Positions 7,166 through 16,281 of a stretch of DNA of 64,000 bases are shown piece by piece; the stretch's first letter is position 1; every line of letters starts with the position of its first letter. The stretch comes from Flavobacterium sp. AED. GTDB lineage: Bacteria > Bacteroidota > Bacteroidia > Flavobacteriales > Flavobacteriaceae. The notes beneath the pieces are model-generated. The model was not told where the DNA came from, made no database searches, and saw only the letters and a program-made list of their open reading frames with translations. The stretch is taken from positions 1 through 64,000 of the forward strand of contig NZ_JSYM01000005.1 of assembly GCF_000812945.1 (NCBI RefSeq), written 5' to 3'. A program made the translations under genes and the position numbers.

Positions 7166-7852
7166 TCAACTTTTTTGAAATAGAGGAATAATTATTCCTC
7201 CAATAATTGATACTAATAAACTCAATAAAGAAATAAGTAATGTTATATTTTCTAAATTTAAAAAAGATTTTTTGGTATTTATTATAATCTGTGTATAAGG
7301 TAAAAATGTACCTTTTAAATTTAAGATACCTGCATAAATTGTAGAAATTAAAAAGATTATTGTACTTATTGAGTAAATTATTTCTTGATTTTTTATAAAT
7401 GTAGAAATAGCTATTAATGAAATTGTTAGAATAACACCAAGTAGATATGGAAAAATTTTGTTTATGGCCCAAAACCATGGTTTTTTGTTTTTTAGAAAAT
7501 TTGAAACTTGAGTATACTTACCTAAAACCCAAGTTTCATCCATTCCATCAATATTTAGTTCAATAAAGTTTACAGTAAATTCAATTCGAATACTTTTATC
7601 TATTCTATTTTCATTCCAACTAATATTTCTTAGTGATAACCTATTAAAATTATTGGGTAATTCTCTATGAGCCAAAAAATCTTCTAAACTATTCGAGTTT
7701 ATATTGATATTTTTAAGATTTGTGGTTATTTCAAAATCTTCTTTTCTTTCTGAATTAGGAATTTTTTCTCTCAATATCTTAATCAGTTCTTGTAAATCAT
7801 CAATTTCTAATTTACAAGGATTCATTCTTCCAGATTTTGTATATTTTTTCAT
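7166..7852 (-). CDS. Uncharacterised membrane protein
   Basis: A 228-residue protein that I do not recognise. Residues 1-125 look soluble and charged, with a Lys/Asp/Glu/Asn-rich composition. The second half has about four hydrophobic spans (FPYLLGVILTISLIAIS, IIYSISTIIFLISTIY, and two more near the end). It is more A/T- and Asn/Ile/Lys-rich than the neighbouring housekeeping genes, and it sits between dispersed repeats and a repeat-like hairpin. Together these suggest accessory or recently acquired DNA. An overlapping 138-residue frame on the same strand is a shadow of this gene. The coding call rests on length, clean start and plausible membrane topology. Confidence 0.6.
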   Translation of the reverse strand: MKKYTKSGRMNPCKLEIDDLQELIKILREKIPNSERKEDFEITTNLKNININSNSLEDFLAHRELPNNFNRLSLRNISWNENRIDKSIRIEFTVNFIELNIDGMDETWVLGKYTQVSNFLKNKKPWFWAINKIFPYLLGVILTISLIAISTFIKNQEIIYSISTIIFLISTIYAGILNLKGTFLPYTQIIINTKKSFLNLENITLLISLLSLLVSIIGGIIIPLFQKS

Positions 7853-7984
7853 AGTTATTTTCTAGTGTAATATGACAACTGTCAAACTATTTTATTTCAA
7901 ATATATTGTTTTTTTCTTACAAGTCGTCTGGCTATTTTAGATTTGGGAATTAATTTGCAAAATGGTATTATGAAAGTAAAAACG

Positions 7985-8070
7985 CTCTAAATAGCCCCGA
8001 TAGAAATTAAAAACCTAGTAAGAGCTGGCTTTCAGCTCTTACTAGGTTTGTAATGTATAGCGGGAAATAC
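7985..8070. repeat. GCCCCGAT...AGCGGGA element enclosing a strong hairpin
   Basis: A perfect 17-bp stem has arms at 8011-8027 (aaacctagtaagagctg) and 8033-8049 with a 5-nt loop. It is bracketed by atagccccgata on the left and tatagcggga on the right. From recollection, this bracket around a variable hairpin is common between genes in Flavobacterium; this is not checked here. It lies 70-110 bp past the helicase stop on the minus strand and may serve as its terminator. The rest of the 7853-8119 gap shows nothing else. Confidence 0.6.
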
Positions 8071-8119
8071 GTTCTAAAAAAACGAAAATATTCTGCTCCT
8101 AAAAAATAATAAAAATTAA

Positions 8120-9409
8120 TTATCTATTAGAACGTCGGTCATTATTTTGACTCGGGCGTCTTGGACCAAAACTGTTATTACTGCTCCGGTTTGTAGTGTC
8201 AGTTTTTGGTTTCTTAGGAGTTGAATTGCGTTGTTGTCTTCCTTGCCCTTGTTTGATTGGTTCTTTTGAAGCGTTAGGATCTGGCTCAAAACCTTTAATA
8301 TTTTCTACTGGCAATTTCAAGCCTACCAATTTTTCTATATCACGTAAAAAGATAGTTTCGTCTGGACTAAATAAAGAAATAGCTTCTCCACTTGCTCCGG
8401 CTCTACCAGTTCTACCAATGCGGTGAACGTAATCTTCAGGAATATTTGGTAATTCAAAATTGACAACATGTGGTAATAATGGTATATCCAAACCTCGCGC
8501 TGCAATATCCGTAGCCACTAAAGCAGTCAGGCTTCCGTCTTTGAAACCCGCTAAGGCTTTGGTTCTTGCGCCTTGACCTTTGTTTCCGTGAATCGCTGCT
8601 GCTTTGATTCCTGCACTAATCATGCTTTCAGTCAGTTTGTTGGCGCCTTGTTTGGTACGTGTAAAAACCAAAATCTGTTTCCAGTTTCCTTCCGTAATCA
8701 ATTTAATTATCAGTTCTGTTTTTTTCTCTTTTGCAACAGGATATACTTTTTGGATAATAGCATCTACGGTCGTGTTTTCCGGGGTTGCTTCCACGTGAAC
8801 TGGATGGTGCAAAATGCCCATGGCCAATTTCTTGATGTCTTTTGAAAAGGTTGCCGAAAACATCAAGTTTTGCCTTTTTGAAGGTAATACTTTTATAATG
8901 CGCTCAATGTCTCGTACGAAACCCATGTCTAACATGCGGTCTGCTTCATCTAAAACTAAGATTTCAACTTTTGCAAGCGATATTAAACCTTGATTTTGCA
9001 AATCGATTAATCGACCTGGAGTGGCGACTAAAATATCGATACCTTGACGCAGTTGGGTAACTTGTGGATTCTGGTTTACGCCCCCAAAAATAACGGTACT
9101 ACGTATGTCTAAGAATTCACTGTATTCTTTTATATTGGCCAATATTTGTGCTGCTAATTCTCTTGTTGGAGTCAATATTAAGGCACGAATAGGTCTTTGT
9201 CTCAACTGTTGACCTTGCGATAATAATTGTAATATGGGTAGTGTAAAACCGGCAGTTTTTCCTGTTCCTGTCTGTGCAGAGGCTAATACATCTTTGCCTT
9301 CTAAAATGGGTGGAATTGCTTTTTGTTGAATTGGAGAAGGGGTTGAATATCCTTTTTTGCTGACGGCTTTTAATAAAGCATCAGATAAGCCTAATGAGTT
9401 GAATGACAT
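8120..9409 (-). CDS. rhlE: DEAD-box ATP-dependent RNA helicase, RhlE-type
   Basis: A 429-residue helicase that unwinds short RNA duplexes. It has the Q motif ([14 protein letters not shown] with [12 protein letters not shown]), Walker [15 protein letters not shown], Walker [17 protein letters not shown], and the C-terminal RecA lobe with [11 protein letters not shown] and [10 protein letters not shown]. Residues from about 375 form a low-complexity basic tail rich in Gln, Arg, Asn, Ser and Pro, as in RhlE/CsdA-type proteins that hold RNA non-specifically. Likely roles are ribosome assembly, mRNA decay or cold adaptation; these are inferred from the family. A TAnnTTTG element lies upstream on the same strand. 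Confidence 0.95.
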   Translation of the reverse strand: MSFNSLGLSDALLKAVSKKGYSTPSPIQQKAIPPILEGKDVLASAQTGTGKTAGFTLPILQLLSQGQQLRQRPIRALILTPTRELAAQILANIKEYSEFLDIRSTVIFGGVNQNPQVTQLRQGIDILVATPGRLIDLQNQGLISLAKVEILVLDEADRMLDMGFVRDIERIIKVLPSKRQNLMFSATFSKDIKKLAMGILHHPVHVEATPENTTVDAIIQKVYPVAKEKKTELIIKLITEGNWKQILVFTRTKQGANKLTESMISAGIKAAAIHGNKGQGARTKALAGFKDGSLTALVATDIAARGLDIPLLPHVVNFELPNIPEDYVHRIGRTGRAGASGEAISLFSPDETIFLRDIEKLVGLKLPVENIKGFEPDPNASKEPIKQGQGRQQRNSTPKKPKTDTTNRSSNNSFGPRRPSQNNDRRSNR

Positions 9410-9463
9410 AAATAGTGTTTATAAAGTAAACACTATTAGTTAGTTTACTTTTTTAAGTGGGCG

Positions 9464-9471
9464 CAAAGGTA
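9464..9471 (-). promoter_or_regulatory. Predicted -7 element of the rhlE promoter
   Basis: The plus strand reads caaaggta, which is TACCTTTG on the minus strand and matches TAnnTTTG exactly. It lies 55 bp before the helicase ATG. The predicted leader can fold into a small hairpin, with arms at 9423-9431 and 9444-9452 (aaagtaaac/gtttacttt). No convincing -33 element was identified. Confidence 0.55.
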
Positions 9472-9604
9472 CTGCTAATTTTTTCGATGTGCTTTTGATT
9501 GCTTGATTTTGTTTAAATAAAGATAGTACGTTGTTTTTAATCCGTTACAAACCATCAGTATTTAAGTTTTTAATATTGCTATTGAAATTTGCATTATCAT
9601 TCAA

Positions 9605-10456
9605 TTATTCTAACCCTGCAAAAGTATCTCCTTGTTTGATATCTCCAGTTTTATATCCTTTCATAAACCAAAATTTACGCTGTTCAGAAGTACCGTGTGT
9701 AAAAGATTCGGGTACAATATGTCCCTGCATTTTACTTTGAATCGCATCATCTCCTACAGCCTGTGCAGCACTTAAAGCTTCATCAATATCATCAATGTCA
9801 AGATTTTCTTGATTGTATTTTGCCCATACTCCGGCATAAAAATCAGCTTGCAGCTCCAATGCTACAGATAATTTATTGGCCTCTGTCTCACTTTTTCCTC
9901 CTTGCATTTCTCTCATTTTATTTGAAGTTCCTAGTAGATTTTGTACATGATGTCCAACTTCATGTGCAATTACATAGGCTACTGCAAAATCCCCCCCTTT
10001 AGCTCCAAATTTAGTTTGTAATTCATTAAAAAAATCTAAATCCATATATACTTTTTGATCTCCAGGGCAATAAAAAGGACCAGAAGCTGATGATGCACCT
10101 CCACATGCTGTTTCTACAGCTCCAGTAAATAAGACCATTCCAGGATTTTTATACGTCATATTATTTTCACTAAATATCTGTCCCCAAATATCTTCGGTAT
10201 CAGCAAAAACAGTTTTAGGGAATTCAGCTAATTTTTTTTCCTCGACAGATAATTCTCTCTGTTCAGTAGGAGCACTTTGTCCTTGATTCATTTGTTCTAA
10301 AATAGGAGCTAGCATTTGACCATTTTCTCCTCCAAAAACATTTAATAATAAAATTATAATTCCTATTATTCCGCCACCAACAATGGTCTTTCCTCCTGAC
10401 GACATACCTCTTCTATCTTCGACATTGTCACTTTGACGTCTTCCTATCCATTTCAT
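9605..10456 (-). CDS. ypfJ: Neutral zinc metallopeptidase, YpfJ family
   Basis: A 283-residue member of the PF04228 putative neutral zinc metallopeptidases. It starts MKWIGRRQSDNVEDRRG, the strongly conserved N-terminal signature, followed by one membrane span (about residues 24-42: TIVGGGIIGIIILLLNVFG). The peptidase part contains HEVGHHVQNLLG, where the two His of HExxH bind zinc and Glu is catalytic, and LELQADFYAGVWA with a likely third ligand. The topology predicts an inner-membrane-anchored enzyme. Its natural substrate is unknown. It lies 86 bp downstream of the hybrid kinase stop on the same strand. Confidence 0.93.
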   Translation of the reverse strand: MKWIGRRQSDNVEDRRGMSSGGKTIVGGGIIGIIILLLNVFGGENGQMLAPILEQMNQGQSAPTEQRELSVEEKKLAEFPKTVFADTEDIWGQIFSENNMTYKNPGMVLFTGAVETACGGASSASGPFYCPGDQKVYMDLDFFNELQTKFGAKGGDFAVAYVIAHEVGHHVQNLLGTSNKMREMQGGKSETEANKLSVALELQADFYAGVWAKYNQENLDIDDIDEALSAAQAVGDDAIQSKMQGHIVPESFTHGTSEQRKFWFMKGYKTGDIKQGDTFAGLE

Positions 10457-10542
10457 AATTTTATGTTTTTTAAGTTAATCCCTTTATAAAGCTGACTCTA
10501 ATTTAAAATATTTTTTAAAAATAAGAGCAAATTTCACTAGAA

Positions 10543-13500
10543 TTAATTTGTCCATCTAGAAAGTGTCTCTTCAATAATTCCTTTTATTATTGGTTTTGAA
10601 ATATAATCATTCATTCCTGCATTGATACACTTGTCTTTTTCATCTTTCTCAGTACCGGCAGTTATTGCGATAATAGGAATTTTTTCACCAGCTTTTAAAT
10701 TACGAATTTCATTAGTTGCTTCGTATCCATTCATTATCGGCATTTGTATGTCCATGAAAATAATATCAGGATTTAGGGTTTCAAACTGATCTACAGCATC
10801 TTTACCATTGAAAACTTCAGAAATGATAACATCAGAATATAAATTTTTAATTATTGTTTTAAGCAATAACATGTTAACTTTATTATCCTCAACAATCATA
10901 ATTTTTATTTTTTTAGGAATTTTATTGGTCTTAGCAAGGGACTCTTTTTTATCAATCAATGCCTCAATTTCATTTTCGAACGTTTCATCGCTAATCTCTA
11001 AATCTAAATCAAAATAAAAGGTACTTCCTGTATTAATAATACTTTTCAGTTGTAATTGACTATCCATCAAACCTAATAATTGATTTGAAATTGTTAAACC
11101 TAAACCGGTTCCGCCAAATTTTCTGGTTGTAGAACTATCTTCCTGAGAAAATGCCTGAAAAATTTTCTTTTGGTTTTCCTCTAAAATTCCAATTCCAGTA
11201 TCTGTAACAGCAAAACGAATTTTTGCTCTGGAAACAACTGTTTTTTCGATAACAGAAACATCTAATTTGATATTCCCTTTTTCTGTAAATTTTACTGCAT
11301 TTGCTAAAAGATTGATAAGGATTTGTTTCAAACGAACACTGTCAATCCAAAAATATTTAGGAACATCTGGAAATATATTTAATTCTAAACCTAATTTTTT
11401 TTGATTGGATTCATATAAAATTAAATCAATGATTTGGCTTAGTATTTCCTTAACATCATGTTTTTCAATAAATAAATCTAGTTTTCCGGCTTCTATTTTA
11501 GAAAAATCAAGAATGTCATTTATGATTTCTAACAAGGAATGAGCAGATTGATTTACAGTTGTCATGTATTTTTCCTGTGTTCTTCCCAAATTAGTTTTCA
11601 TCAATAAATCAGTAAAACCAATAATTCCATTTAAAGGTGTTCTAATTTCGTGACTCATATTTGCAAGAAATTCTGATTTTGCTTTGTTGGAAGCTTCAGC
11701 TAATTCTTTTGCTTTTATAAAAGTTTCGGTTTGTTTTCTCTCTGTAATATCAATAAAAATACCTTCGATGAATGCAATTTTTCCGTCTTTATAAATAGCA
11801 TCACCAAATTCTTCTACCCATATAATTTCCTTGTTTTTATGATGAATTCGATAAATAGAATGTATAGGTCTTCCGTTTTCTATAGCATCTTGTTCCTCGA
11901 GCAAAGTTCGTTCTTTATCTTCGGGATGGATTAAATCAATGAAAGACAGTTTTTTAGTAAGAAAATCTGATTTAGGATAGCCTGTCAGCTTTTCAATTTC
12001 ATCGTTAATATAAATTTTAGTGGCGTATTTGTCATATTTAGATAAATAAACAGTCCCCGGAATATTATTAGCTAATAATCGAAATTTTTCCTCACTTTCA
12101 TAGATTGCAGTCTCATTTGTGATTCGCTCAATCGAGGCAGCAATATTTTTTGCTAATGTTTGTAGAATATTGACTTCATCTTCACTCCATATTCTTTCTT
12201 TTTCGGTGTCATCAAATCCTAAAAATCCATGAAATTTGTTTTTTACAAAAATTGGAAAAAGAATTAATGAAACTACATCAACATGAGATAGTTTAGTTCT
12301 CAAGGATTCATTTTTTATTTTTGGAACAACAGCTTCAAAAATTTTATTATTTAAAAGTGGCGTTAATAATTCCTCAAAATAGGCATGAGGTAAATTTTGA
12401 AGCTTGATATTATTTTCAGTTAATTTAATATTGTTAATTATCCAACGGTATTTTTGGTTTATTAACCCTGTATTTGCATCATTTTCATAATAATAGGCAC
12501 GATGCGATTTAGTGGCTTTACCCATGATTATAAGAACATCCGAAAAAATAGCATTAATATCTTTACTATTTAAAAATTTATCGGTGCAAAGTGCCATTGC
12601 CGATAAAAGATCACTTTTATATTCTAATTTTTTATCCGTTTGATGTCTCAGTTGCGATGCTATAGCTAAGGAAATAATATCAGATATTGTTCGGGCAAAA
12701 TTGATGTCTTCATTATCCCAATTTCTAATAGTTCCAGTAGTTTCAAAGCTAATGGTTCCAAATAATTCACCATTTGTAAAAATGGGGATATCAAGCAATG
12801 ACTTGATATTGTTTTTCAAAAAATAGTTTTCTGTGAATTCTGAAATATCCTTTTCATTAAAAACATCTGGTGCACAAATTTGTTTTTTACTTTTTATGGA
12901 TTCAAAATAAATAGGAAATTTTTCTCTTTTCAAAAGATTTCCAGTGCCAAATTCATTTGTATCTAAATGGTATAAATCCTCACAACTAATGGAATCATCA
13001 GTATATTTCCAGTAGCCAACCCGATTGCATTTTGAAGCTTTTGCTGCAGCTTCAAGTATTAATTTTATGCTAATTTCTAAATTGCTATAACTGCTAAAAT
13101 TCGTAGTAGATAATTTTTTAATTGTTTTGTTATACTCTTCCGTTTTTTCTTGACGTATTTTGCTTTCGGTTTCAATATTTTTAAGCTTTGTTATATCTCT
13201 TGCAATACCGGAGTAACCTACTATTATATTAGAATCATTTCTGCGAATAATTACCTTTTGGGAAATCCACATTATTTCTCCATTCTTTTTTAATAAAGGA
13301 ATTTCGATTGTAGGGAAATCATTTTCGTTTTCTTCTAAGTTTTGATAAAATTGCATCATTTCATCGATATAATCAGCTCGAATAAATTCAGAATAATTTC
13401 TAGTTAAAATTTCTTCCTCTGCGTAACCTAAAATTTTAATGGTAAAGTCATTAATAAATATAAAATTGCCATCATCATCTACTTCAAAAATTATATCAGT

Positions 13501-14592
13501 AGCGGTTTGAATTAAATTTTTATATTGATTCTGAATTTGAACTTCATTCGTTACATCTTGTCCAATCCCTATAATTAGATCATCGGTAAACTTTTTATCT
13601 TTCCACTGGATGTATTTGTATTCTCCATTTTTGCATTTAAGTTTCCTTATAAACATTGCTTCTTCATTGAAATCAGTTTGGTATGCTTCGCCAAAAAATT
13701 CGGTGTCTTCAGTAAGTTCCCAATATCCTAACCCCAAAACTTCATTAATGGAATATCCTAAAATTGAAGTAATAGTTTCACTACAAAACGAAACCTCTCC
13801 CTTTCTATTTGTAGCAATAATAAGAGAATTTCCCTTATTTATAATTTGATCATTAAAACGAAATTTGTCCTTGATTTTTAATGATGATACATATCGAATG
13901 TAGTTTATAATGAATGTTATAAGGGAATAATTGAATAATAGAATACTTGTTTTAAATGGAATTAATTCAAAAAAGGTAACTGTAGTCAAATAAAGAATAA
14001 CAAATAGAACAAAAAACCAATACAATTTTAAAGGTTTTAGAACACTATAGGAAAAGAAAAAAGTGACTATAAAGGCTATAATTGGAATAATGTCTGAAGG
14101 GGTGAAAATTAAATTTCTACAAATTAAACCAAAATATAATATAAAAACTACAATGAAAAAATGCTTAATATTTTTTAAAACATAGATAGATTTTGTACTA
14201 ATAAAATACATAATCAATAAAGATAAACCAATAAGACCGTTTGTAATTAATAAGCTCTTTGGTCTTATGTCAAAAAGTTCAAAATTAATTTCTATGATGG
14301 GTAGTATAATTCCTAAAAATAAAAGATAGATTTGATATTCTTTATTTTTTGAATCACTGTAGTGGTTTTTTTCTATAAAAGTGCTGTTTAATTTTTTTTT
14401 GATTTTAAAAAAATTGTAGACCAACAAAAAAATAAAAATGAGTAAAATAGTAATTACTAACCAAAATTTCAAGTCGTTATTAATCAGTTTTTTAATTAAT
14501 AAAAAATGATTGAACATTATAAAACCATTAAACGAACTAAAAAAAGTAAGGTTAAGTTTAGTTAATAATAAGGAGCTATAGTAGAATACCAT
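10543..14592 (-). CDS. Hybrid sensor histidine kinase/response regulator with PAS and GAF domains
   Basis: A 1349-residue sensory kinase. About residues 30-235 contain multiple membrane spans. Then come two PAS domains (about 245-475), two GAF domains (about 500-830), a third PAS with PAC (about 860-975), and HisKA with phosphoacceptor H981 in NMSHEIRTPLNG. The HATPase has the G boxes DTGIGI and GGTGLGL, and a C-terminal receiver domain carries phospho-Asp D1281 in FMDIQMPIMNG. There is no output DNA-binding domain, so the phosphate must pass to another protein or the kinase acts through its receiver. An alternative start is the ATG at 14517 (M26, MFNHFLL), which removes a weakly conserved-looking leader. 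The ligand is unknown. Confidence 0.92.
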   Translation of the reverse strand: MVFYYSSLLLTKLNLTFFSSFNGFIMFNHFLLIKKLINNDLKFWLVITILLIFIFLLVYNFFKIKKKLNSTFIEKNHYSDSKNKEYQIYLLFLGIILPIIEINFELFDIRPKSLLITNGLIGLSLLIMYFISTKSIYVLKNIKHFFIVVFILYFGLICRNLIFTPSDIIPIIAFIVTFFFSYSVLKPLKLYWFFVLFVILYLTTVTFFELIPFKTSILLFNYSLITFIINYIRYVSSLKIKDKFRFNDQIINKGNSLIIATNRKGEVSFCSETITSILGYSINEVLGLGYWELTEDTEFFGEAYQTDFNEEAMFIRKLKCKNGEYKYIQWKDKKFTDDLIIGIGQDVTNEVQIQNQYKNLIQTATDIIFEVDDDGNFIFINDFTIKILGYAEEEILTRNYSEFIRADYIDEMMQFYQNLEENENDFPTIEIPLLKKNGEIMWISQKVIIRRNDSNIIVGYSGIARDITKLKNIETESKIRQEKTEEYNKTIKKLSTTNFSSYSNLEISIKLILEAAAKASKCNRVGYWKYTDDSISCEDLYHLDTNEFGTGNLLKREKFPIYFESIKSKKQICAPDVFNEKDISEFTENYFLKNNIKSLLDIPIFTNGELFGTISFETTGTIRNWDNEDINFARTISDIISLAIASQLRHQTDKKLEYKSDLLSAMALCTDKFLNSKDINAIFSDVLIIMGKATKSHRAYYYENDANTGLINQKYRWIINNIKLTENNIKLQNLPHAYFEELLTPLLNNKIFEAVVPKIKNESLRTKLSHVDVVSLILFPIFVKNKFHGFLGFDDTEKERIWSEDEVNILQTLAKNIAASIERITNETAIYESEEKFRLLANNIPGTVYLSKYDKYATKIYINDEIEKLTGYPKSDFLTKKLSFIDLIHPEDKERTLLEEQDAIENGRPIHSIYRIHHKNKEIIWVEEFGDAIYKDGKIAFIEGIFIDITERKQTETFIKAKELAEASNKAKSEFLANMSHEIRTPLNGIIGFTDLLMKTNLGRTQEKYMTTVNQSAHSLLEIINDILDFSKIEAGKLDLFIEKHDVKEILSQIIDLILYESNQKKLGLELNIFPDVPKYFWIDSVRLKQILINLLANAVKFTEKGNIKLDVSVIEKTVVSRAKIRFAVTDTGIGILEENQKKIFQAFSQEDSSTTRKFGGTGLGLTISNQLLGLMDSQLQLKSIINTGSTFYFDLDLEISDETFENEIEALIDKKESLAKTNKIPKKIKIMIVEDNKVNMLLLKTIIKNLYSDVIISEVFNGKDAVDQFETLNPDIIFMDIQMPIMNGYEATNEIRNLKAGEKIPIIAITAGTEKDEKDKCINAGMNDYISKPIIKGIIEETLSRWTN

Positions 14593-14663
14593 AGAATATA
14601 TTTTGCTTAGGTTTGAAAGACTCGATTTGGGTTTCTATCTTTTGGTCAAGAAATATAATGATT

Positions 14664-14717
14664 TTTTTAACATCAAAACACAACATAAATTTTTTAGTTG
14701 TGTTTTGATGTTAAAAA
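14664..14717. terminator. Long perfect hairpin between hybrid kinase and membrane-protein genes
   Basis: Arms at 14664-14684 and 14697-14717 form an uninterrupted stem of about 21 bp with core acatcaaaacacaac. It lies 19 bp past the stop of the 14736-15506 gene. There is no U tract immediately after the stem on the minus strand, so it may act as a 3' stabiliser or processing site as well as a terminator. Confidence 0.55.
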
Positions 14718-14735
14718 TTAAATATTTAAGGTAAT

Positions 14736-15506
14736 CTATTCCAATTCGCTTTCTGGATCAATTCCTATAATAGAAATGTAAATAGAATAATACATAGAAT
14801 ACATAAAAGGAATTGTAAAAAACACTCCAATACAACATCCTATAAATCCTACCATTGATGCTATAATTGCCACAATGATTAATCCTAAAATTACTAAAGG
14901 TTGTTTTGCAATAATGATGGCACTAGATTTAATAGCATCGATTGCTTTTAAATTACCAAAAATAATAAGCGGAATAGTTAGGAAAGTAAAAAACGATAGT
15001 ATCATAGATAACAAAGTACCTATAAATTTAATTCCACTATAATCAAAAAGGGATGATAGTATTGAACTTAAAATAGAAATTGTTAAAGTTGAAATAACTA
15101 ATTCTTTAAAATAGGGAGCCTTGTAATATTCGAAAACTGTTGAAACATGAAATTCTTCATCTTTTTCAGCGAAATGAGCCATTTTGATTAATCCTGCTGG
15201 AAAAGGGCTTAACAGGCAAGTAAAAATTATTGCACTGACTATATATATCAAAAGAGAAATTCCTGTGAAATTTTCGTTTTTTAAATTTTCTAAAAACTGT
15301 TGATTCATACCAGACATTCCAAAAGTATAAATTATAGCTCCAGCAGTTAGTATTCCTATAAATACTGAGAAAACAAATATCATTAAGCCAGCATATACTG
15401 CAATTTTTTTATAGTTTTCAAATGCCAAATTAAAAACGTTTGCAAAATCTAATTGGTATCCATTGTTTTTTATTTCTTCAATTTTTTCTTTTGTAGTTCT
15501 CATCAA
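14736..15506 (-). CDS. Multi-pass membrane protein, uncharacterised
   Basis: A 256-residue integral membrane protein. A short cytoplasmic N-terminus (MMRTTKEKIEEIKNNGYQLD) leads into FANVFNLAFENYKKIAVYAGLMIF and then about six hydrophobic spans rich in Ile, Phe and Gly. The C-terminus is acidic (GIDPESELE). It resembles the loosely annotated Bacteroidota group often mislabelled beta-carotene monooxygenase, related to DUF975/GpdPDase-membrane-domain folds. No catalytic residues are visible and no function can be assigned. It is 37 bp downstream of the nitroreductase stop region's start side and on the same strand, so it could belong to the ALDH-nitroreductase transcript. Confidence 0.7.
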   Translation of the reverse strand: MMRTTKEKIEEIKNNGYQLDFANVFNLAFENYKKIAVYAGLMIFVFSVFIGILTAGAIIYTFGMSGMNQQFLENLKNENFTGISLLIYIVSAIIFTCLLSPFPAGLIKMAHFAEKDEEFHVSTVFEYYKAPYFKELVISTLTISILSSILSSLFDYSGIKFIGTLLSMILSFFTFLTIPLIIFGNLKAIDAIKSSAIIIAKQPLVILGLIIVAIIASMVGFIGCCIGVFFTIPFMYSMYYSIYISIIGIDPESELE

Positions 15507-15543
15507 TTGGTTTGTTAGTTTTTAAGGTGTGAATTAAATGTAT

Positions 15544-16281
15544 TTATATTTTAAAATAGACTTCTTCAAAAGGAATCCTAAAACGTTCTCCGTAAACGCC
15601 CTGTTCCTCCCGAAGTCCACATCCTATAATCATATTTATTTCGGATGAAGCAGGTAAATGTAATATTTTTTTTATTCTTAGCGAATCAAAACCTTCCATA
15701 GGACAAGTATCATAGTTTATTGCTGCCATACTTATCATAAAATTTTGAGCAGCAAGTCCGGCACTTTTATGAGCGACAATACGCATATCACTTTGCCTTG
15801 CTTCTCTGTAAATAGGTTTGAATAATCCGATGATTTGAAAAGCAATAAATTTTACTATTCCAATGATTCCAAGAAAATCAAAGTAAAGCGTTGGAATTAT
15901 TTTTTGATAATAATTCAAAGCAAATTTTTCTCTTTTCGAGTAAGTTGATTCTGGTTTGTTTCCATACAGTGATTTTAAATAATCAATATTTGACTGTACT
16001 CTTTTTCTCCATAAATCTTTTCTCGCGACAACTATAACCATTTGTTGTGCTGTTTTTGCTGCATTTTGGCCAAAACTTGCGGCTGTTACTTTTTGTATAA
16101 TTTCAGGAGAAATGACATGGTAAAATTCCCAAAGTTGCATATTACTGCTCGTAGCTGCAAGTGTAGCTAATTGAATACATTCTTTTACTTTTTGTGCATC
16201 AATGGGTTCATTTTTAAAAACTCGAACAGACCGTCGGTATTTAATGGCTTCACTTACCGATTTTTCATTGGCTACAACCAT
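15544..16281 (-). CDS. Nitroreductase-family flavoprotein
   Basis: A 245-residue FMN-dependent nitroreductase-fold protein. The N-terminal motif AIKYRRSVRVFKNEPID is the usual FMN-phosphate-binding RRSxRxF segment. It is followed by LATLAATSSNMQLWEFYHV (flavin/substrate contact), and the C-terminal part has the conserved MAAINYDTCPMEGFD and IIGCGLREE segments. An insertion around residues 110-165 contains a hydrophobic stretch (TLYFDFLGIIGIVKFIAFQIIGLF) that is unusual for a soluble dimer and could be a lid or membrane contact. Its start overlaps the end of the aldehyde dehydrogenase gene by 10 bp, so the two are translationally coupled. The electron acceptor is unknown. Confidence 0.88.
   Translation of the reverse strand: MVVANEKSVSEAIKYRRSVRVFKNEPIDAQKVKECIQLATLAATSSNMQLWEFYHVISPEIIQKVTAASFGQNAAKTAQQMVIVVARKDLWRKRVQSNIDYLKSLYGNKPESTYSKREKFALNYYQKIIPTLYFDFLGIIGIVKFIAFQIIGLFKPIYREARQSDMRIVAHKSAGLAAQNFMISMAAINYDTCPMEGFDSLRIKKILHLPASSEINMIIGCGLREEQGVYGERFRIPFEEVYFKI

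Noticed and set aside
7062..7478. 138-residue minus-strand reading frame overlapping the orphan membrane protein
   Set aside because: It overlaps the longer 7166-7852 gene in another frame, has low-complexity Asn/Tyr/Lys composition and extends into a non-coding repeat.
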